Shown here: positions 26,400 through 36,983 of the stretch, piece after piece
Layout: each line of letters starts with the position of its first letter
How positions within the stretch are numbered: position 1 is the first letter of the stretch
Source: Echinometra lucunter
Lineage: Eukaryota; Echinodermata; Echinoidea; Camarodonta; Echinometridae
Length of the DNA: 64,000 bases
Assembly: GCA_029962745.1 (NCBI GenBank)
Contig: CM057156.1
Location: 2,502,114 to 2,566,113, forward strand
Direction of reading: 5' to 3'
Notes under the pieces: generated by a model
Database searches by the model: none
What the model was told of the DNA's origin: nothing
What the model saw: only the letters and a program-made list of their open reading frames with translations
Program-made: the position numbers and the translations under genes

Positions 26400-26571
26400 A
26401 AAATTATGCTTGTTAGTAAGCAACCGGGGGCTGACGGCTTTAAGTCCCCTCCGAAGGACTTGATAATGAGATTTAATACCTAAATCAAAGGGCAGTAGCG
26501 CATCCACTTGGTTTCAAACCCGGGTACTCCCAGTTACGAGATCACTGCTCTACCGCTGAGCCACAACGCTT
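26400..26571 (-). mobile_element. tRNA-derived SINE
   Basis: The minus strand begins near 26571 with GTTGTGGCTCAGCGGTAGAG, a good A box, followed by GTACCCGGGTTTGAAACC, a B-box-like segment, at 26508-26526. The downstream body includes GGAGGGGACTTAAAGCCGTC. There is no matching acceptor strand, so it is a SINE rather than a tRNA gene. Confidence 0.7.
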
Positions 26572-26879
26572 TTTAGAAATAACAAAATAAAAAGTTATAC
26601 AACGAAATGAAGAGAGAAGGAAGAGGGAGAGGGAGAGAAAGAAAGAGAAAGCTACGGGAGAGAGAGTGAGAGGTTGGCTGGCTCGAAGAAATCTTTTTAT
26701 AAGTTTCTTTTATACGAAATAAAAGTGAGATTCATTATGCATTTTTTAAAATTTAGTTTAACAACTCAATGTTAAGAATTTCCAAAATAAAAATATAACT
26801 GTTCATTTCATCCATTCATTTCTAAATGCATTCCTTCATTCTCACAAAAACAGTTTTACAAAGTATAGCCATTAGCTGC

Positions 26880-27352
26880 CCGTATATTCTCTTTGTCACC
26901 TAAGAGGAAACACATTACTCCTGTACTTATCTCTCTACACTGGTTGCCTGTTGAATGTCGTATCGTCTTTTAATTGCTCTTGCTTTGTTTTTTATTCATT
27001 CCATGGTACTGCTCCTCACTACAACCGTAGCTTAATAATCCCATATAATCCTTCTAGGAAACTAAGGTCTTCAAGCTCATCTCTTCTTGCCATATCACAA
27101 ACTCATAATTCTTGGGGTGATCGATCATTTCAATATGCCGGACCATTCCTTTGAAACAAGCTCCTACTACATATTCGTAATCTATCCTCTTTCAGTAACT
27201 TCAAGACCTCACTAAAAACCTGGTTATTTCGACAAGCTTTTTCGTACATTTAATTATCTCGTTTCTCTTATTTATGTCTGTTTTCTATCTCCTTTTCACT
27301 GCGCCATGAGCATCTACTCATGATGGATACCGGCGCATCATAAGTGTTCATA

Positions 27353-27406
<54 letters not shown>

Positions 27407-27408
27407 TG
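26880..27408 (+). pseudogene. 3' end of a CR1-like LINE (C-terminus of the RT ORF, 3' UTR and ATT tail)
   Basis: From about 26896 the plus strand reads SPKRKHITPVLISLHWLPVE, then, after a stop and frameshift near 26975-27000, a basic/serine-rich stretch. It ends with IRNLSSFSNFKTSLKTWLFR just before 27250. The order 'H-I-T-P-V-L-x-S-L-H-W-L-P-V' ... 'L-W-N-x-L-P-x-x-I-R' ... 'F-K-x-x-L-K-T-x-L-F' is the standard C-terminus of CR1/jockey-group LINE proteins. The tryptophan of the L-W-N motif is a TGA here. A 3' UTR ends in a long (ATT)n tail. A second, shorter copy lies at 62330-62570. Confidence 0.8.
27356..27405. repeat. (ATT)n tail of the CR1-like LINE
   Basis: About sixteen ATT units directly after the LINE 3' UTR sequence. 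Confidence 0.9.
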
Positions 27409-27596
27409 GTATGTTTTTACCTTTTGTATTAAACGTGGATGTGGTGTTCAGGGACGAAAAAAATTCAAGTCGAAAATATACATTTTTGACCTGGGTTCCC
27501 TGTCCCAGTGACAGTGTGGTAATTAAATCGAAACGCTTTTTTTTTTCTTTTCCGGAGAACTATTGCGGGTATATAATTGAAAAAAATGTGATATTA

Positions 27597-28262
27597 TAAT
27601 AATAATAATGGCTGAACTTAGCTAGCGAAGATTGGGAAAATTTATAGTTTACATGATTTTTTGTGACTATAAAGTCCAATTTTGGAGAGACACACTCTCC
27701 CCCATCTTGGACATGGATGGACTTGTTCATAGGGAGCAACATTCTGAGTGGAAATACGGGCCTTCCGCCTTCTGCGCCCTTCCTCTAAGCCTGCACGACA
27801 TCCTGCTTCGAAGGAGGCAGCTGCCTTCTTGATTCGTTGCCTTCATGCGTTTCGATTCACTGCATGCACTTCCCTCATATCATGGCTGATGTTACACAGG
27901 GACAGATTGGACTTTGTAGCGTTTACGAGGTGCACCTCTCTTCCGCTTGCCAGAGCAAAGTTCACCAAAGAGCAAGATCTTGGGAAGGCGGTTTTCCTCC
28001 ATCCTGCAGACATGCCCAGCCCAACGCAGCTAAAGTTGTATGAAGATGGCTTCGATGCTTGACAAGTCTGCTCTTTTGAGAACCTCAACGTTTGTCACAC
28101 GGTCTTGCCAGCGAATCCTGAAGTTGCTTCGGAGACATCGTTGATGAAAGCGCTCTAGGAGGCGTATGTGACGGCGGTACAAAGTCCAGGACTCTGCCCC
28201 GTACCCCAGGAGTGTTGAGATGACAACAGCTCTATAGACGTCTACTAGACATGATGGATGAC
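27597..28262 (-). pseudogene. 3' half of a LINE reverse-transcriptase ORF, minus strand
   Basis: Reading down from about 28255 the minus strand gives VYRAVVISTLL, LYRRHIRLLERFHQRCLRS, RWQDRVTNVEVLKRADLSSIEA, then, past a stop, LRWAGHVCRMEENRLPK and LFGELCSGKRKR. After a frameshift near 27930 it continues RGAPRKRYK and, further on, KKAAASFEAG and HPCPRWGRVCLSKIGLYSH. This is the region after the RT catalytic domain and the C-terminal zinc-finger tail of the LINE type whose 5' half lies at 29335-31311. The second cysteine of the finger is replaced by tryptophan. The copy ends in an ATT-type tail at about 27592-27609. Confidence 0.8.
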
Positions 28263-28328
28263 TTTTCAGTTTTTGTGAGAAAAATGAAAAATTTCTGAAA
28301 TGTTTGTAAACATTATTTTGGAGAATAG

Positions 28329-28532
28329 TGAGTATATGGCATCATCAGTTCACTCACTGAATATTTATATCGGCTGTTCAAGAACTGGGTTTTTTTTTTC
28401 GAAAAAATAACAAAAAATCTAGAATTCATAACTTCCGTAAATCCGATTTTCATCAAGTTTTCACTGTTTTGTTTGGAATTTTTCATTCTTTTTATTGAAA
28501 TGAACTTCATCTTGCTGTGGACTTGGCCTTTA
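28329..28532 (+). repeat. Dispersed repeat 'R', copy 1
   Basis: From GTGAGTATATGGCATCATCA to the end TGTGGACTTGGCCTTTA, this copy aligns along its length with 31350-31554 in the same orientation, at high identity. It has no reading frame and no evident terminal inverted repeats. It lies just beyond the broken end of the LINE 3' half. Confidence 0.85.
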
Positions 28533-28613
28533 GTAAAGCATGTAAAGTATTGGTCAAACGCCGCCGATCATGCTGATAGCGATTTCGACATTTTCAAATA
28601 AAGTACACCTTAA

Positions 28614-29160
28614 ATCGTTCGTTTCGTTCGTTTCGTTTTTTTCGTTCGTTTCGTTCGTTTCGTTCGTTTATTTCATCTCTAAAAACAATGACAAATTTAC
28701 AAGCAAGTATATCATATAAACATTCATTTAAAAAAAATCATACGATATTTGAATGTCAGTTGAGTCTATATTACAATGCATGAAATGAAAGAGGAGAACT
28801 TAAAATAAAGCCAAAGAGGGCCTTGTTAAAACAAGTCTCCATAAGCATAAATTGATATTTGGAGGCTATTTGGTATATAAAAATCGACATAAGAGCTAAT
28901 CAGAAAAAAAAACTAAGACAAGGGAACAAACAAAAACTAAAAAAAACAAGAAAGGAAGTAAATTTTAAGAATGGTAACAAAGCTGCTTAATACATGTATT
29001 TTGAAGTAAAGTATTGTTTTAGTTTTCTTTTGAAAAGGGAGAGACAACTGCATGAATGAACAGATTTTGGTAGTGAATTCCATACGGTTGGGAAACTAAA
29101 ACGAACTGCCCGTTGTAAATAAGTTTTTCCCACTTTCCATTCACCTATAATTCTTATGTA
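28614..29160 (-). pseudogene. C-terminal fragment of a second CR1-like LINE, minus strand
   Basis: From about 29130 down to the TAA stop at 28987-28989, the minus strand reads RAVRFSFPTVWNSLPKSVHS and then CLSLFKRKLKQYFTSKYMY. The 'V-W-N-S-L-P-x-x-V...F-K-x-x-L-K' ending is the C-terminus of CR1-type LINE proteins. The 3' UTR runs to a pentanucleotide tail, (ACGAA)n in the sense of the element, at 28614-28672. It is heavily 5'-truncated and differs from the 26880-27408 element in both protein end and tail. Confidence 0.75.
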
Positions 29161-29914
29161 TCAATATTCACACTAATAATTAATTGCTTGTTTGATTATT
29201 TCTCAAACATTCCGTCTTCACTTCTAAAGAACTGACTGCATTAAGTCGTTTCACTAATCGAATAATAACACATATTTAAGAGAGAGCAGAATCCACCTTC
29301 GTTAAGTTTGATTCTGGATTAATATAGGTAGTGGATCTTCAGGGCGTGCCGAGCCTGCCTGACGTCCCGGGCTCAGCTGGCTCAGGCTGACAGTACCCGG
29401 TATGGGGGCCCCTTATCCAGGGTTACGGATACCCCACTGCCTTTGGGGTCACCTAATCTGTTAGGAGAGGCTACGGTCTGGAGATCCACTGTTGCCGTTC
29501 TAGGACACTAGACCACTTCAGATGAACTCTAGATTTGGAGGGTGGGGCCAGGTTGCGCATCCTGTACTCCACCTTAAAACTTCAGTGCGCAGGCAGGAAG
29601 ATTCAGCTTACTGCATCCAAGAAGTCCTGCAGCGATGAGAACGGGGCGAATCCGGCAGGTGTAAGGTGACGCTGGCAGCCGCATTTCCAATCTTACATGC
29701 AGGCGGCATAGGATATTGGTCGTATCGATGTTGACCTGGAGATGACAACATCACCCGGCACATCCTATGTGACCAAGCAGCCCTTTTTAGGAGCGCTCTG
29801 CTCGCTCCAATCCGGAGAGGGGCCTAAAAAGGGTGGCCTAAAGAAATGCTCATCTCCAATATACCCAGTTGGTTTACCACGGCCAACGGGCATCTTACCC
29901 GTGGTCGAAATTAA

Positions 29915-30412
29915 ATGAGAGCAAAAAAGTCATCAACAGACTCTAAAATGAAGAAGAACAACATGAATCTTGCTTGTTGGAATGTTAGGACCTTACTAGA
30001 CAACAATGCTACTAATCGCCCACAACGAAGATCTGCACTCCTAGCCCATGAACTTCGTAGACTTGATGTAGACATAGCAGCCCTCAGAGAGGTTCGTCTC
30101 CTCGAGCAAGGTAGCTTAACTGAACGTAATGCTGGCTATACACTCTATTGGTCTGGCAGGCCGTCAAGCAGTCTTCGAATTCATGGTGTTGGTTTAATGA
30201 TCAAGAACTCTATCGCTTCCAGCCTTTCAAGCTTGCCACTTGGTCACTCTGAACGCATCGTGTCTTTACGTCTGCCTCTGCTCGGGCAGGAACATGTAAC
30301 TATTGTGGATGCTTATGCTCCAACCCTCGATGCCGACCCATCGGACAAAGACAACTTCTACACAGACCTCCGGCTTATCATTGAGCATACTCCACCAAAG
30401 GATAAGCTCGTG
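29915..30412 (+). pseudogene. LINE AP-type endonuclease domain, frameshifted at its end
   Basis: The ATG at 29915 opens a frame with NLACWNVRTLLD (about residue 17), LDVDIAALREVRL carrying the conserved glutamate, IHGVGLMIKNS and VTIVDAYAPT. These are the successive motifs of the apurinic/apyrimidinic-like endonuclease that nicks target DNA for non-LTR retrotransposons. The frame hits TGA at 30416-30418, just where the next motif (GDFNARVG, at 30414 in another frame) should follow. So a small deletion has shifted the frame. The order of motifs fits the family; the protein would not be functional. Confidence 0.8.
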
Positions 30413-30413
30413 A

Positions 30414-31311
30414 GGTGACTTCAATGCCAGAGTTGGCAAGGACTGTCAAACCTGGAATGGAATCTTAGGAAGACATGGTGTCGGCAAATGCAAAGACAAT
30501 GGCCGCCTGATGCTAGACCTCTGTGCAGAAAAAACAGATATGATATTTGTTCTGAGACAACTACAAGAGAAATGCATCGAACAGAGCAAAGGCCTATATG
30601 TAACTTTCGTTGACCTCACCAAGGCCTTTGATTCTGTGAGCAGAGAAGGGATGTTGAAGATTCTGGAGAAATTAGGTTGTCCACCCAAATTCATATCCAT
30701 AGTGAAGCAGCTGCATGTGGGACAACGTGGGCAAGTGAGGTACAAGAGTGACCTGTCTAATCCCTTTGTGATATCCACAGGGGTGAAGCAGGGTTGTGTC
30801 TTGGCTCCAACCCTTTTCTCAATTTTCTTTGGTATGATGCTGGAGCAGGCCATGAGAAATATACACGAGGGAGTATACATCCGTTTCCGTGCAGATGGAG
30901 GACTCTTTAACCTTAGGCACTTCAAGGCTCACACCAAAACTCAGGATCATCTTGTACGTGAACTGCTTTTTCCAGATGACTGTGCTCTAGTAGCACACAG
31001 ACAGCAGGATTTACAGTGCATCACTACATGCTTCTCGGAATCAGCTCAGTTAGTTGGCCTATCTATCAGCATGAAGAAGACTGAGGTACTGTTCCAACCT
31101 GCACCTCAAGCGGAATACTCTCTTCCGGTCACATCTATTGAGGTTTCAGAGCTAAATGCTGTCAATGCTGACTTTACGTACCTGGGAAGTACTATTTCGA
31201 ATGATGCCAGACTTGACAGGTAATCGACAATAGACTTTCTAAAGCAAGCAGTGCTTTTGGTAGACTACAAAAGAGAGTCTGGAACAATCATCACCTCAAA
31301 ACAGAGTCTGA
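30414..31311 (+). pseudogene. LINE reverse-transcriptase domain, internally deleted, with FPDD box
   Basis: The frame starts with GDFNARVGKD (end of the endonuclease) and passes through GRLMLDLCAE. It then jumps straight to RQLQEKCIEQ and FVDLTKAFDSVSREG, so the linker and the first RT motifs are missing. It continues with STGVKQGCVLAPTLFS (RT motif B) and LLFPDDCAL at about 30963-30989, the catalytic box, with proline where alanine is normal (FADD). Further on are LSISMKKTEV and FTYLGSTIS. A TAA at 31221-31223 interrupts it. In another frame the sense resumes as RLSKASSAFGRLQKRVWNNH and breaks at 31311. Deletion, frameshifts and the altered catalytic box mark it as dead. Confidence 0.85.
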
Positions 31312-31335
31312 ATTGAGCGTCACGCTCAATTCAGA
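31307..31335. repeat. 29-bp perfect hairpin at the LINE break
   Basis: TCTGAATTGAGCGT (31307-31320) is followed, after a single C, by its exact reverse complement (31322-31335). The first half is the last recognisable LINE sequence. Confidence 0.85.
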
Positions 31336-31349
31336 GCGTGTGGAAAATT

Positions 31350-31554
31350 GTGAGTATATGACATCATCACCTCACTCACTGAATATTCATATCGACTGTT
31401 CAAGAACTGTTTTGCGACAAAATAGCAAAAATTCAAAAATTCATAACTTTCTCATTTTGCATCCAATTTTTATCAAACTTTCACTGTTTTTTTTAAATTT
31501 TTTTAAATTCTTTTTATTGAAATGAACCTTATCTTGCTGTGGACTTGGCCTTTA
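31350..31554 (+). repeat. Dispersed repeat 'R', copy 2
   Basis: Second copy of the ~205-bp repeat at 28329-28532, same orientation. It starts 15 bp after the hairpin that ends the LINE 5' half. Confidence 0.85.
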
Positions 31555-33044
31555 AGCATGTTAATCCAGATAGAGGGGTCCACTGTGTAAGGAAGTGTAG
31601 TTAGCCAGGGGGATTCCCATAAAACTTACTGTGGATGTATTTGGTGATAAAAACATAAAACTGTTCATTGCAAAACAACAACCACAAAATCAAGAAAGGA
31701 GTCGTATAATTCAGGAATAATTTCTTAGAAGGTTTCTTCAGTAAAACATGTGTTTGTTTGAAACACGCATCATTCATTATGTGCAGACTGACAATCAGAC
31801 ATTAGTGACGATTAATGTAATTCGAGAGTGCTTTTTGCCGACCTGTATAGAGCCAACATTGTTGCTTTTTCTGGTTATGAAAAATTCAAGCCCACCGGTT
31901 GTAAGTCCTCGTAATCAATGTTGACAGCTACCCTGGTTTTTAATGTCCATTTTCCATCTAAAATGGAGCAACTCTGTTCCTAAATTGGAACAGTTCTCCT
32001 TTAGGTGTGATTAAAACATTCACTTGACATGCTTGTTGACAGAAAATGCCTCGATCGTCTGAGCATCTATCAGTCTCTGTTATTACCTGTGAAGGAAGTA
32101 TATTTCAATTCTAAAGTTTGTAGGTTTATGTTTCGTTTTATATCTTCCGAATAGACACTGTCTCTGAAGCAGACATTTGGCAGAAGAAGAAACAAAATTG
32201 ATGGGTTCTGCGTACTCTGCATTTTATGATGTGGAAATTACTGAGTCATTTATTGGTCCAACTGGGAGGTACTTCTAATAAATGGATATAAAACTATCTC
32301 GGTCATGATTTCAGACATATTGAGTATTTTGCAATGCAGTGAAGGCCATTTTATATGAAATGAATACCCCTGTTTTTATAATTAAGAAAGCAGACGAAGG
32401 TATATATAAAGAAAAGACCCAGCGAGTCTTACGGTATAATTTGATGGAAGGAAGCTTAATTCGAATGTTTTGATTGGGTATTATGACGACATTAGATGCA
32501 GAGAAGTTTATCATAATCATGAATTTGAAATATCGTAGGGCGAAGTAGAAGAGACGTCGACAGATGTGATATTTGGGGAGAATCACATTAAATCTTTATA
32601 TATACATGTATATTCTGAAAGTTTCTTGCGTTGACTCTTTATTGACTCTTTATTTTTATGGCTTAACTGGTCATTTGTAAGGGAGAAATGTTAAAGTAAC
32701 AGTTAACACATTAAATCTTTCTATTCTTTTAAAATGTTTCTTCTATTCTCTTTATTTTTTACGGCTTAACTGGTCATTTGTAAGGAAGAATTGTTGAAAT
32801 AACAGTTAAAGTCGCAGTTCAAGATATTAAAAAAAAAAGAAACATCCGTGTTTTATTTCTGAGCAGAATGAATAATAGATTAGAAGAAAATGTAAGAGGG
32901 AATTGGGAGAAGTAAAATGAAAGGTAAGGAAATAAAGAGAGCGAAAAAGAGCTGGAATAGATATTTAAAAAAAAGATAAAAAATAAAGGGCACGACACAC
33001 ACAAAAAAGAGAAATAGATAGACAATGAAGAAAATGAATGAGAA

Positions 33045-33046
<2 letters not shown>

Positions 33047-33080
<34 letters not shown>
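33047..33080. repeat. (GA)n microsatellite
   Basis: Seventeen GA units. Confidence 0.9.
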
Positions 33081-33087
<7 letters not shown>

Positions 33088-33460
33088 GGGATAGAAAGAG
33101 GTAGGAGAGGCGGTAGTAAATGATTCAGAGTATACTACGAAATTTTCTGCTATTTAAAAAAATATTATTTGAAACGTCAACATACCACTGGGAAAGGCAT
33201 TATGCTGATATTCTGCAGTTTTGGACGGAATATTGGTATGGAGTGCAGCAGGAAAAGATGAGGAAGATTAATATTTCAGATGAAAATGGCGAACGTTTTC
33301 GACACTCACAATAAAAACTGAAAAGGTCAACATGAGCCAAGATATTCAGACAAACGATTGGAGTTTTAAATGGGTGAAGGACGATTTGCTGTACCAAGAT
33401 AAATATCCGGTTCACTATTCTTTGCGTGACGTATTTTGTTTCTTATTGTCTTTATCATCG

Positions 33461-33660
33461 GCGTAAATTCCGGGAGATAGGGGATATATAGTCCCTCCCT
33501 ACTTTTTCGAGAGGGGGGATGGCGTGTACGAATATACCCCCACTTTTAAAGAAGAATGTAATCAATCAGTTGTTGAAATTATTGATAAATCTATCATAAA
33601 CGACTGATACAGTAGTAGAATTTCTATTTGAAATGTTAGTTAAAACCATAGAATGCTTGG
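33461..33660 (+). mobile_element. Left-end remnant of the GCGTAAAT... element
   Basis: GCGTAAATTCCGGGAGATAG, the GGGGATATATA-like segment, GAGAGGGGGGATGGCG and the following AT-rich stretch (GAATTTCTATTTGAAA) match the first ~190 bp of the element at 43856-44404. The right terminal repeat was not found, so this copy is truncated. Confidence 0.7.
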
Positions 33661-33779
33661 GTGTCGATCCCGGGGGGGGGGGGGGTGGTGTTTTATCCCC
33701 CATTATATTTCAGGTGGTGGTGACCTGGATAATCATCCCCTAATAATTCACCATCAAAAATGGCATGATTAAATAATGA

Positions 33780-33860
33780 ATAATAATGATGTTCGGGAGA
33801 AGGAGAAGGATGATGATCATGATGATGATGATGATCATGATCATGATGATTCATAGGAAT
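33780..33860. repeat. GAT/ATG triplet repeat
   Basis: ATGATGATGATG-type DNA with embedded GATCATGATGATCATG units. The Met/Ile-rich and His/Asp-rich ORFs here are artefacts. Confidence 0.85.
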
Positions 33861-34644
33861 AGGATTACCATCTATCAACATCTTCATCATTTACATTTTT
33901 TAATTTTGATTACCATTCTGATGTCCAAAATCAAGAATTCAGAGAAAACAATGAAATTTAGCAAGTTAGTATTTCTCATGAAACCACGCTCAAATGCTCT
34001 GAAATGTGATTTTTACTGAGGGTACATTGAAAGTCCCAACAGCGGGAGGGGGATACTCCCTCCCACATCCACGAGAGTGGAACAAGGGGGTTGTGGCCCC
34101 TGCTCAGTTCCCTGAAAAAAAAAGGAAAAGAAAGAAAGAAAAAGGAAAAAGAGAGAAAAAAAATGAACAATCTGGAAGCGCTTGCCCGCTTCGCTCGCTC
34201 TCGAATTTTAAGTATCTTAGCCATGCCGCGGCTATATTACTGTTCTTAAGAAATGAATAGGTTTGCGTCTTGTCTCCCATGTTATGCTATTGTACTACTC
34301 ATATGCCCAAATATAATATTTTTGCAGCGAGGTGTCTGACTATCCTCGAATTCAGCAGGGAGATGTATGCAGTACAACAATCATATAGAGTATTTTGTAT
34401 ATTTTTTTCCTCGCTCGCTGCTCTCACTCTTATAACATGTAGATAAAAATGATTTGGGAAGGCAAACGAATTAGACATGCAAGCGAGATCACCGAATTCA
34501 GGCTTTCTCACATACAAAATATGCACCTTCTGCACTAGGGAGCATTCCAGCCGGCGCCTTTTGCGGACGCTCACAATGCTATACAAACTACAGTGACTTT
34601 CGCATCCTAGAGGGTATCCACATAACTCATGGGTGGAGAGTGAC

Positions 34645-34757
34645 AAGTGTAGATTTTTAGATAAATGTCTCGCCAAAGGACACTAGTGACACTAGGTTCG
34701 ACTCCACGACCTTCTCATCTCCAGTCAAGTGTTTAAACCACTCGACCACAACACCCT
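34645..34757 (-). mobile_element. tRNA-derived SINE head, diverged
   Basis: The minus strand begins GGGTGTTGTGGTCGAGTGGT, a Ser/Leu-type A box, and has GTCGTGGAGTCGAACCT about 40 bases later, a weak B box. It then runs into CACTAGTGTCCTTTGGCGAG. It resembles the 19640-19831 SINE in layout (GCCTTTGG / GTCCTTTGG after the B box). Confidence 0.5.
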
Positions 34758-35689
34758 TACTTATCTCTCTATTCATTCATTATTTCATTCAGTCATTCAT
34801 TCCTACATTTATCTATCTGTATTTCTACTTAGGCATCCATGCGTCATTTAAACAAGTCTTTCGGGCGATAGACACTTAAGGGAGAGATCGAAACATATGA
34901 AGTGCGGAACTTTGATTGCGCCCTGAGTAATGATTTGAGGGGAAGATAGTCAAAAGGCAAACACTTGATTATAATGTTTAATGAAAGTAAGTCGAGCACA
35001 CTGAAATAAGATCATGAAACAATGCCCTCACAATTTTTTTTTCCTTTGTGTTTGAACCGTAATCATTCATATGAAAAGTGTAGTATGATTATCTGTCTGG
35101 TGATGGAAAAAAGGTATTCTCAGACATGGATTGGATTATTAGGTTGACAGAGGTACATGTAATACTGCTTTGCTGCTTTGTAAATAGATAGATATAGATA
35201 TAGATATAGATATATCAGGCAATTTCAATGGCCTTGTCTATCACCTTTTTAGATATGCGACCATTACAAAGAGGTATTACATAATCCGAACTTAATTTCT
35301 AAGGGATCCACAGAATAAAGTATTCAAATTGCCCTTGAGTTGGTTTTCACAAGTAGTTGCAATCGTGGTTTTTTTTTCTCTCTCTCTCTCTCTTCGTATA
35401 CCTGCATGCAAACGTTGGTTGGGTTGGTTGGTTTGGGGGTTTAGAGGCGCTTATCATTTCTAAATTAGAATATTGTTTTTCTTCATGCGACTGAAATATT
35501 TATCTTAATATGAAAATTTATCCCTGGTTGGTTTGTAAAGATATGTTGATTTATTTGTTCTTCGAATAATGCATTCCACCATGTCCAACATTTCGTTTCC
35601 CTCTGTTTGTCAGCCCCCCCCCCCATCCCACACACAGCTATACACACGCGCACCCACTCCCACACGAACACACACACCCACACGCCTAG

Positions 35690-35726
35690 CCATCCACAAA
35701 CACACACACACACACACACACACACG
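35690..35726. repeat. (CA)n microsatellite
   Basis: Dense CA units with one AA interruption. Flanking DNA is also C/A-rich from 35610. Confidence 0.9.
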
Positions 35727-36983
35727 GCCTTGACCATTCTGCGTAAAGAATATGCTTTACAAATGGTCATCATTAGCATTATCATTATCTTTCCCTCCTT
35801 CTCTCTCCCCGTCCCTCTCTTTCTCTCTCTTTCCCTCTCTTTCCCTCTCTTTCCTTTTCGGCCCTTCGCCCTTCTCCCTCGTGCCTTTTCTGTTTGCATC
35901 TTGCGCCCTCACTGTCCTACAGTATTTTCAGAAAATACTTCGAATTCGGCATTGCTGATTTCTTCCTTTTTTTAAAGAGAGGATAAGCAAATATATGAAG
36001 CCAATGTGTTGGGTCCACAATCAAACACTTTACAAGCCGGAGACCGCTCATGAGGGTGCTTGGGTAATAACCCCTATTGACATGCTCCTATCTCCTGCGG
36101 TTCCTAACTTTCAAAATACTATAAGAGACTCGCTGTATGCTCACTCATCGTGCTCATGAGCCAGTATAGTAACTCTAGGGCTTCCACTGGCATTCCGACT
36201 TCAGCAAGGAGGATTTGGGGAATAGATTTCATTGCGGATATTCTACAATTTAAAGAAACTTAAAGGGACTAGGCAGCACAGGCTGGTGGTCAATTCACTG
36301 TTTAGATCATGAACCCTACCAATTGTTTAAACTCTTTTTAAACAACTGTTGATAGGTTCATATTCTTAAACAACCTTTTGATATTTTAAAAAAACTAACA
36401 GTGTACAAGGTCTTGAATGGGTCTGTACGGTACTGAACCCCTCCCCCCCCCCCCACACACACGCTAATTCGTGATGTAAACTTCTTAGTTTTCCCTTTAT
36501 TTTCATCACGTTCACGGAACTCTGTTTGAAATAAACAGGTTATTTTTCAGTAACGCAAGAATTTCAACTTAACGATGAGAAAGAGTGATATAAAGATTAT
36601 TGTTGCTGAATATTTCCATTTACTGCCAGCCGCATGTCAGCCATCAAACAACACACATTTGACTGTCTTATTGCTTAGAGTCTTGCGTTGCAATATAATT
36701 CGTTTTTTTTTTTTCAAACCAGATAAAGATCACTAGCAATCTTATTGATCTAGAACACTGGATTGTTCTGACACTCACGAAATTGATTTTTCGGTAACCA
36801 TTGTCTGCCATCATGGTATTTATAGCATTTCTAGATATTTGTTTCTTCCTTGGAATATTTTGGAGCTTCCCGTCGTGACCTCTTTTAAGCGTAATGCCAG
36901 ACGCTTCCAAATAATGACATTATTCGATCAGAAAAAAGAATGACAGGTGTATCGGTGATAATGATATGCAGTGTGTTACTAGT

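Larger units (their letters stand above)
29335..31311 (+). mobile_element. 5' half of a LINE with its 5' UTR, internally deleted
   Basis: A GC-richer 5' UTR-like leader (about 29335-29914) precedes endonuclease and reverse-transcriptase reading frames. The copy retains what looks like the element's 5' end, which is unusual because most LINE copies are 5'-truncated. It lacks the region between endonuclease and RT palm, and stops abruptly at 31311 within the sequence just before the C-terminal portion. That missing C-terminal portion is present, inverted, at 27597-28262. Confidence 0.75.
31555..36983. other. Non-coding stretch with scattered repeats
   Basis: No gene recognised. Annotated pieces are a (GA)n tract (33047-33080), a TIR-element remnant (33461-33660), a GAT repeat (33780-33860), a SINE (34645-34757) and a (CA)n tract (35690-35726). 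A further repeat-like segment at 34030-34215 contains CGCTTCGCTCGCTCT, a motif shared with the 43856-44404 element. Confidence 0.5.

Noticed and set aside
27748..28062. 104-codon plus-strand ORF
   Set aside because: It is antisense to the minus-strand LINE fragment, whose recognisable motifs lie on the other strand.
28614..28672. Short regular repeats examined as a CRISPR-like array
   Set aside because: It is a (TTCGT)n pentanucleotide tail without unique spacers, attached to a LINE 3' end.
35483..35975. Overlapping ORFs on both strands of 122-138 codons
   Set aside because: CA and CT microsatellites generate them.
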